NCBI RefSeq assembly: GCF_001906585.1
Contig: NZ_JUJA01000137.1
Location: forward strand, 37,910-80,855
Direction: 5' to 3'
From: Streptomyces kebangsaanensis
GTDB taxonomy: Bacteria > Actinomycetota > Actinomycetes > Streptomycetales > Streptomycetaceae
Length of the DNA stretch: 42,946 nt
Position numbers and translations under genes: made by a program. Positions within the stretch are counted from its first letter, which is position 1, and each line of letters opens with the position of its first letter. Positions 37,829 to 42,946 of the stretch are shown here, piece by piece. A model generated the notes under the pieces. That model ran no database searches and was not told where the DNA came from. It was given only the letters and a program-made list of their open reading frames with translations.

Positions 37829-38893
37829 TCAGCGGTGGAAGAGCTTGGGGATGACCTCCTCGGCCATCAGCCGCATGGTGGTGGCGGCTTCCTCGAAGGA
37901 GAGATGGCCGGAGTGGACACCGAGGCTGATGACGATGTCGTCGCCGAACCACTCGGCGATCTGCTCCAGGTCGGCGCGCACCTGGTCGGGGGAGCCGATG
38001 AGGAGCTTTCGCGCGGCCAGCTTCTCCTCGAAGTGCGACTGTCGAGTGGCCTCGAAGAGCTTCTCGTAGCCCGGATAGGCCGAGCTGGTGGTGGTTCCCC
38101 AGGCTGCTACGGCCTCGTGGATGGCCGCCGTGTTGCGGTCGTCGTCGTAGCGCCCCATGCGGCGTGCCGTCTCACCGTCGTCGGCGACGACACACGGGTA
38201 GCTGAAGTGGATCTGCTCGCTGCCCGGGGCGTATCCGGCCGCGACCCGCTCGGAGCGGAAGACGTCCAGCCTGTTCTGCAGTTCCTCGGTGGACATGACG
38301 TTGGGCACGGTCTGGAGGTGGTGACCGTCCCGTCCGGCCGCTGCGCAGGACTCGGAGCTGCGGGCCGTGGTGACGAACACCGGAGGGTGCGGCTGCTGTA
38401 CGGGGCGCGGGAGCAAGGTGACGGGACCGAACCGGTGGAACCGCCCCTCGAAGACGACATCCTCCTCGGTCCACAGCCTCTTGATGGCCTGGACACCCTC
38501 CCTGAAGCGGTCCTGGCTCTCGTCCATCGGCACGCCGAACGCCTTGAACTCGTCGGGCAGGAAGGCCCGGCCCAGAGCGGCGTCGAGCCGTCCCTTGGAG
38601 ATGTTGTCGAGCATGGCGAGCTTGCCGGCCAGCTTCACCGGGTGCTGGAAGGCGGGAATGGTGGCGCTGGTTCCCACCCGCAGGTTCTTGGTACGGCCGG
38701 CCGCAGCGGCCAGGAAGGTGGTGGGGTCGGGGCTGTAGCCGCCGTAAGCGAAGAAGTAGTGTTCCACCATCTTCACGTGGAGCAGTTCCAGCTCTTCCGC
38801 GAGGTCGACGAGGCGCAAGCACTCGTCGAAGTACTGCTCGGCGGACTTGTCCCCTGGCCCCACGGTGGGAAAGAAAACGATGCCGAACTTCAT
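37829..38893 (-). CDS. Luciferase-like flavin-dependent monooxygenase
   Basis: A 354-residue luciferase-like monooxygenase (TIM-barrel, reduced FMN or F420 using). N terminus MKFGIVFFPTVGPGDKSAEQ, then KMVEHYFFAYGGYSPDP, the RVGTSATIPAFQHPVKLAGK strand-helix, DALGRAFLPDEF and PVFVTTARSSESCAAAGRDG are family landmarks. The HYFFAYGGYSP region resembles FMN-dependent bacterial luciferase-type enzymes. It may hydroxylate or oxidatively rearrange the polyketide, fed by the FMN reductase encoded at 26792-27376. No equivalent is found in the basic act set as I know it, so it may add a distinct oxidation. AAGGAG lies five bases before the ATG. Confidence 0.85.
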   Translation of the reverse strand: MKFGIVFFPTVGPGDKSAEQYFDECLRLVDLAEELELLHVKMVEHYFFAYGGYSPDPTTFLAAAAGRTKNLRVGTSATIPAFQHPVKLAGKLAMLDNISKGRLDAALGRAFLPDEFKAFGVPMDESQDRFREGVQAIKRLWTEEDVVFEGRFHRFGPVTLLPRPVQQPHPPVFVTTARSSESCAAAGRDGHHLQTVPNVMSTEELQNRLDVFRSERVAAGYAPGSEQIHFSYPCVVADDGETARRMGRYDDDRNTAAIHEAVAAWGTTTSSAYPGYEKLFEATRQSHFEEKLAARKLLIGSPDQVRADLEQIAEWFGDDIVISLGVHSGHLSFEEAATTMRLMAEEVIPKLFHR

Positions 38894-38987
38894 CCTGGCT
38901 CCTTGTCGTGTCGTGAAGGTGTGCTCGTACGGGCCTGCGGGCGGGAAGCAGGCCGGGGTGTCACGTCGGCGGGCGGGACAAGAGTGG

Positions 38988-40109
38988 TCACGCGCGGGAC
39001 GCGCTGTTGAGGAGGTGTCCCCCGTAGGCGGAGCCCGCGGGATCGAATCGGAGGGCGACATGGCCGGCGATGCCGTGCACATCACGCCAGATCCGCTGGA
39101 GCGGATCGGGCGGCAGCTGGCCCGCGCTGCCGACCGTGCGGTAGAGCCGCTCCACCTCATCCACCAGCAGTTCCAACGCCAGGGCGCAGTCGGCCGGGTT
39201 GCGCAGTTCTTCGGTGGTGCTCACCGAGGCCGCGTCCGCCACCCGGGCCGCACGGCGAAGCAGCAGTTCAGCCATGTCGATGCCGGCCGTCGCCCGCGCG
39301 GCAACGAGTCGCGCGCCGGGGTCCTGGGCCGCGCGGCCGCTCACACGGGCGCACCAGGCCTCCAGCGCTGCGCGAGCCGCTCCCAGGGCAGGCCCGGCGA
39401 ACAACAGTCCGCTGAGCACGCGCAGCGGGACGGTGTGGCATCGTGCTGCCGAGGTCGTGCCGGCGCCCTTGAGCATGGTCTCGCGCGGGAAGCCCCGGTG
39501 GCGGGGAACGTACGCTTCCTCAGCTATGAGGGTGTTGCTGCCGGTCCCACGCATGCCCACGGGGTGCCAGGTGTCGGCGATCAGGTAGTCCGCGCGCGGT
39601 AACGCGAAGAACCACGGCTCTGCCCCGTCCTCTCCTGGAACCTGGGCACAGACCAGCGCCCAGTCGGAGATGCCCACGGCACTGGTGAAGTCCCACTGTC
39701 CGGACACCCTCCAGCCGTCGCCGTGCCAAGTCGCCGTCCCGCGGGGCATGAGAGCACCAACGATCACGGTGTCGGGTCCGTCCGCCCATATCTCCCGCTG
39801 TCCCGCCGCAGGCATGTAGGCCCCCATCCGGGCGGCCCCGGCGATGACGGAAGCGCACCAGGCAGCAGAGGCGCAGCCCGCACCGAGCGTCGCGGCGGCG
39901 CGCAGCAGATCCGTGACGGTTCCGGCGGTACCGCCCCACTCCGTGGGAACGAAGTGACGTGCGAAGCCCGCTTCCAGGATCGCGTCGACGACGGGTGACG
40001 GCAGTGCGCGCGCGAAGTCCGCCCCGGCAGCGTGGAGCAGCGCCGTCTCAGCAGCCTTCTCCGCCAGAACGTGTAGCTGGTGGGCACTGGACATCTGCTG
40101 GGATGCCAT
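38988..40109 (-). CDS. Acyl-CoA-dehydrogenase-fold flavin monooxygenase, ActVA-ORF5-like
   Basis: A 373-residue protein with the acyl-CoA dehydrogenase fold used by two-component aromatic hydroxylases: helical N domain (FVPTEWGGTAGTVTDLLRAA), beta domain WRVSGQWDFTSAVGISDWAL, WHPVGMRGTGSNTL, and helical C domain ending in DPAGSAYGGHLL. The catalytic Glu of true dehydrogenases is not evident. ActVA-ORF5 (similar length) hydroxylates the naphthoquinone ring in actinorhodin, using FMNH2 from a separate reductase. The FMN reductase of this cluster would be the partner. ATG at 40109 has GGAAGG five bases upstream. It follows the cyclase gene by 46 bases. Confidence 0.87.
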   Translation of the reverse strand: MASQQMSSAHQLHVLAEKAAETALLHAAGADFARALPSPVVDAILEAGFARHFVPTEWGGTAGTVTDLLRAAATLGAGCASAAWCASVIAGAARMGAYMPAAGQREIWADGPDTVIVGALMPRGTATWHGDGWRVSGQWDFTSAVGISDWALVCAQVPGEDGAEPWFFALPRADYLIADTWHPVGMRGTGSNTLIAEEAYVPRHRGFPRETMLKGAGTTSAARCHTVPLRVLSGLLFAGPALGAARAALEAWCARVSGRAAQDPGARLVAARATAGIDMAELLLRRAARVADAASVSTTEELRNPADCALALELLVDEVERLYRTVGSAGQLPPDPLQRIWRDVHGIAGHVALRFDPAGSAYGGHLLNSASRA

Positions 40110-40155
40110 GGGTTCCTTCCTGTCACTGCGGGAATGGGCAACGGGCGGCGGCTGT

Positions 40156-41085
40156 TCAGGCCGCGCACTTCGGCAAACGCCCGTGGTACTCGACCATCGA
40201 CGCGAAGAGCTGCTCGACGTCGAGTCGGCTGCCAGGGGCCTCCCCCCGCGCCTCCGCGTAGGCGCGGTGCAGATTCGGCACCAGCCGCTCCGCGTCGAGC
40301 AGATCGCCGTAGGGCCCCAGGTCGGCTTCACGCGCGGCGTCCAGAGGGCTCAGGCCGGCGGAGAGGCCATCGGCCGCGATTTGCTGCACCAGACGCAGAT
40401 ATCCGTACGTCTCATCGAGGATTTCCGGTCCGGCGACGGGGCCGTGCCCGGACACCACCGTCTCGGCCCCCAGCGTCCGCAGTTCCTCGATCACCTCTAT
40501 GGAGCCGGAGACCGAGCCAGTCAGACAGAAGGGAGTCACGCCCGACATGACGACATCCCCGGTGAACAGGACCCTCTGTTCCGGAAGCCAGATCAGGGTG
40601 TCGTTGGTGGTGTGGGCGACACCCAGGTGCATGAGTTCGGCCCGGACGTCACCGACATGCAGCGTCATCCGGTCGCGGAACGTCAGGGCGGGGAGCTCCA
40701 CCGCGATCTCGCCCCAGTGGACGTCCGGCCACAGCCCAGTGAGGTGAAGTCCGGCCACGTCCATCTCGGCGCGGGTGCGCTCATGGGCGATGGCTACGGC
40801 GGTGTCCGTGAACTGGCTGTTGCCGAAGGTGTGGTCACCGTGCGGGTGGGTGTTGACGAGGTACCGAGGAGGCGTCCGGCTGATCCGGCTCACCGCCTCC
40901 TTGAGCGCGCGCGCCCGAACCTGGGTGGCGGCGGTGTCGATGAGGGCTGTGTGGCCCGAGGGGGCGATGATCCCCGCGTTGTTCAGGCACCATCCGCCGT
41001 CGGGCTGGACGTAGGCGAAAACGTGTTCCGCGACCTCTTGGACGTGAAAGACCGGCGCGTGGGGGCTCTCGCATGCTGTTCTCAT
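40156..41085 (-). CDS. Metallo-beta-lactamase-fold second-ring cyclase, ActIV-like
   Basis: A 309-residue metallo-beta-lactamase-fold protein with the full metal set: H80-x-H82-x-D84-H85 (NTHPHGDHTFGN), H158 (GVAHTTND), D177 (TGDVV) and H214 (SGHGP). In actinorhodin and related pathways ActIV-type enzymes of this fold close the second ring and release the bicyclic intermediate from the ACP, acting as cyclase and thioesterase. Length and context (next to pyran-ring and ActVA-type genes) favour that role over a generic hydrolase. AGGAG lies seven bases before the ATG. It follows the biotin-carboxylase gene by 93 bases on the same strand. Confidence 0.85.
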   Translation of the reverse strand: MRTACESPHAPVFHVQEVAEHVFAYVQPDGGWCLNNAGIIAPSGHTALIDTAATQVRARALKEAVSRISRTPPRYLVNTHPHGDHTFGNSQFTDTAVAIAHERTRAEMDVAGLHLTGLWPDVHWGEIAVELPALTFRDRMTLHVGDVRAELMHLGVAHTTNDTLIWLPEQRVLFTGDVVMSGVTPFCLTGSVSGSIEVIEELRTLGAETVVSGHGPVAGPEILDETYGYLRLVQQIAADGLSAGLSPLDAAREADLGPYGDLLDAERLVPNLHRAYAEARGEAPGSRLDVEQLFASMVEYHGRLPKCAA

Positions 41086-41178
41086 GTGCGCACTCCTGAT
41101 TCATTCCGTCGTCGGCCGTTCGAGGTCGCGGGCAGGGGAGTCCAGGGCCGGTGGCTCACCGGTGAAGGAACATGCGTG

Positions 41179-42946
41179 TCAGTCCTTGATGTCGCAGATG
41201 GGGGCGCCGGAGGTGAGGGAGGCGCCGACCTGGGCGGTGAGGCCCTTGACGGTGCCGCTCCTGTGGGCGTTGAGGGGCTGTTCCATCTTCATGGCCTCCA
41301 GGACGACGACGAGGTCGCCCTCGGTGACCTGCTGGCCCTCCTCGACGGCGACCTTGACGATGGTGCCCTGCATGGGGGAGGCGAGGGTGTCGCCGGAGGC
41401 GGCGGGGCCGGTCTTCTTCGCGGCGCGGCGCTTGGGCTTGGCGCCGGCGGCCAGGCCGGTGCGGGCCAGGGACATGCCCAGGGAGGCGGGCAGGGAGACC
41501 TCCAGGCGCTTGCCGCCGACCTCGACGACGACGGTCTCGCGGTTGCTCTCCTCCTCGGCCTCGCCGTCCACGGCGGCGGCGAACGGCTTGATGTCGTTGG
41601 TGAACTCGGTCTCGATCCAGCGGGTGTGGACGGTGAACGGCTCGGTGCTGCCGGTGAGTTCGGGGGCGAAGGCGGGGTCGGTCACCACCGCGCGGTGGAA
41701 GGGCAGGGCGGTGGCCATGCCCTCGACCTGGAATTCGTCCAGGGCGCGGGCGGCGCGCTGGAGGGCCTCGGCGCGGGTGCGGCCGGTGACGATGAGCTTG
41801 GCGAGCAGGGAGTCCCAGGCGGGGCCGATGACGGAGCCGGACTCCACGCCGGCGTCCAGGCGCACGCCGGGGCCGGTGGGCGCGTCGAAGCGGGTGACGG
41901 TGCCGGGGGCGGGCAGGAAGCCTCGGCCGGGGTCCTCGCCGTTGATGCGGAACTCGAAGGAGTGGCCGCGCAGCGGCGGGTCGTCGTAGCCGAGCGGCTC
42001 GCCGTCGGCGATGCGGAACATCTCGCGGACCAGGTCGAGGCCGGCGACCTCCTCGGTGACCGGGTGTTCGACCTGCAGGCGGGTGTTGACCTCGAGGAAG
42101 GAGATGGTGCCGTCCTGGCCGACGAGGAATTCCACGGTGCCGGCGCCGACGTAGCCGGCCTCCTTCATGATGGCCTTGGAGGCGCGGTAGAGCTCGGCGG
42201 TCTGCTCGTCGGTGAGGAAGGGGGCGGGGGCCTCCTCGACGAGTTTTTGGTGGCGGCGCTGCAGGGAGCAGTCGCGGGTGGAGACGACGACGACGTTGCC
42301 GTGGGTGTCGGCCAGGCACTGGGTCTCGACGTGGCGGGGGCGGTCGAGGTAGCGCTCGACGAAGCACTCGCCGCGGCCGAAGGCGGCGGTGGCCTCGCGG
42401 ACGGCGGAGTCGTACAGCTCGGGGACCTCCTCCAGGGTGCGGGCGACCTTCAGGCCGCGGCCGCCGCCGCCGAAGGCGGCCTTGATGGCGATGGGCAGGC
42501 CGTGCTGCTTGGCGAAGGCGACGACCTCGTCGGCGCCGGCGACGGGGTCGGGGGTGCCGGCGACCAGGGGGGCGCCGGCGCGCTGGGCGATGTGCCGGGC
42601 GGCGACCTTGTCGCCCAGGTCGCGGATGGCCTGCGGGGGCGGGCCGATCCAGGTCAGGCCGGCGTCGAGGACGGCCTGGGCGAAGTCGGCGTTCTCCGAG
42701 AGGAAGCCGTAGCCGGGGTGGATGGCGTCCGCGCCGGATTCCTTGGCGGCCTTCAGGACCTTGTCGATGTCCAGGTAGCTGGTGGCCGGGGTGTCACCGC
42801 CCAGGGCGAACGCCTCATCCGCGGCGCGGACATGCAGAGCGTCCCGGTCCGGGTCGGCGTAGACGGCCACGCTCGCGATCCCGGCGTCCCGGCAGGCCCG
42901 GGCCACGCGGACAGCGATTTCGCCACGGTTGGCGATGAGCACCTTG
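41179..42946 (-). CDS. accA2: Acyl-CoA carboxylase alpha subunit (biotin carboxylase + BCCP), 5' end cut
   Basis: At least 588 residues; only the first two or so codons lie beyond the window. The biotin carboxylase domain opens with [18 protein letters not shown], has the ATP-grasp glycine loop [13 protein letters not shown], and the catalytic [16 protein letters not shown] Lys/Ala-rich linker leads to a BCCP domain with the biotinylation motif EAMKME near the C terminus. It carboxylates biotin for transfer by the beta subunit at 24673-26247. It closely matches housekeeping AccA2-type subunits of Streptomyces. Third codon positions are almost wholly G or C, more extreme than in the neighbouring PKS genes. 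It is the first of the visible minus-strand genes and may lead the tailoring operon or mark the cluster's edge. Confidence 0.93.
   Translation of the reverse strand, partial: KVLIANRGEIAVRVARACRDAGIASVAVYADPDRDALHVRAADEAFALGGDTPATSYLDIDKVLKAAKESGADAIHPGYGFLSENADFAQAVLDAGLTWIGPPPQAIRDLGDKVAARHIAQRAGAPLVAGTPDPVAGADEVVAFAKQHGLPIAIKAAFGGGGRGLKVARTLEEVPELYDSAVREATAAFGRGECFVERYLDRPRHVETQCLADTHGNVVVVSTRDCSLQRRHQKLVEEAPAPFLTDEQTAELYRASKAIMKEAGYVGAGTVEFLVGQDGTISFLEVNTRLQVEHPVTEEVAGLDLVREMFRIADGEPLGYDDPPLRGHSFEFRINGEDPGRGFLPAPGTVTRFDAPTGPGVRLDAGVESGSVIGPAWDSLLAKLIVTGRTRAEALQRAARALDEFQVEGMATALPFHRAVVTDPAFAPELTGSTEPFTVHTRWIETEFTNDIKPFAAAVDGEAEEESNRETVVVEVGGKRLEVSLPASLGMSLARTGLAAGAKPKRRAAKKTGPAASGDTLASPMQGTIVKVAVEEGQQVTEGDLVVVLEAMKMEQPLNAHRSGTVKGLTAQVGASLTSGAPICDIKD

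Noticed and set aside
40156..41085. Beta-lactamase or lactonase resistance gene
   Set aside because: The metal motif alone would allow it, but size, the adjacent ActVA/ActVI-type genes and the absence of a signal peptide fit an ActIV-type cyclase better.

Overview
The window is high-GC actinobacterial DNA and almost certainly Streptomyces. The evidence is strong G/C bias at third codon positions, AGGAGG-type ribosome sites, a PAS/SpoIIE stress-signalling operon, a Tat-exported PhoX-type protein, remnants of several IS families and a complete type II polyketide synthase (PKS) set. No tRNA, rRNA or CRISPR array was seen.

Left third (1-16408). A cysteine-rich metallothionein-like protein and a small alpha-beta barrel protein come first. 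They are followed by a translationally coupled rsbQ-rsbP-rsbV-like operon on the minus strand. After a TetR remnant, two overlapping plus-strand genes encode a 1845-residue P-loop ATPase and a 570-residue protein ending in a HEPN-type R-x4-H motif. This pair is a candidate undescribed conflict or defence system. Next are a secreted four-module protein (PA14, sugar-dehydrogenase-like propeller, CBM6-like, DUF1080) and a PhoX/DUF839 protein.

Middle (16409-23400). This is a rearranged zone. A DUF4157 protein, the leader domain known from contractile-injection-system cargo, carries an unassigned C-terminal domain. It lies between fragments of IS630, IS3, IS30 and IS110 elements. An orphan OmpR-type regulator with a degenerate acidic pocket follows. 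An MFS exporter gene has been destroyed by an IS630 element.

Right half (23418-42946). This is a type II PKS cluster, all on the minus strand. It holds ketosynthase (KS-alpha), chain length factor (CLF), ketoreductase, didomain aromatase/cyclase, ACP and an FMN reductase. It also holds homologues of the pyran-ring and tailoring genes of actinorhodin: ActIV-like metallo-beta-lactamase cyclase, ActVA-ORF5-like monooxygenase, ActVI-ORF1-like dehydrogenase, ActVI-ORF2-like enoyl reductase, a SnoaL-like protein and a secreted protein. A luciferase-like monooxygenase, an extra short-chain dehydrogenase and an intact MFS exporter complete it. Both acyl-CoA carboxylase subunits are present, one at each end. 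The gene set predicts a benzoisochromanequinone (pyranonaphthoquinone) type product. The chain-length residues of the CLF differ from those of the octaketide enzyme.

Regulation visible in the sequence. A SoxR-type operator sits inside a 19-bp promoter spacer ahead of the enoyl reductase, with the exporter gene downstream, which suggests export induced by the redox-active product. Strong hairpins divide the cluster into several transcription units. A 29-codon leader ORF is coupled by an ATGA overlap to the ketosynthase gene.
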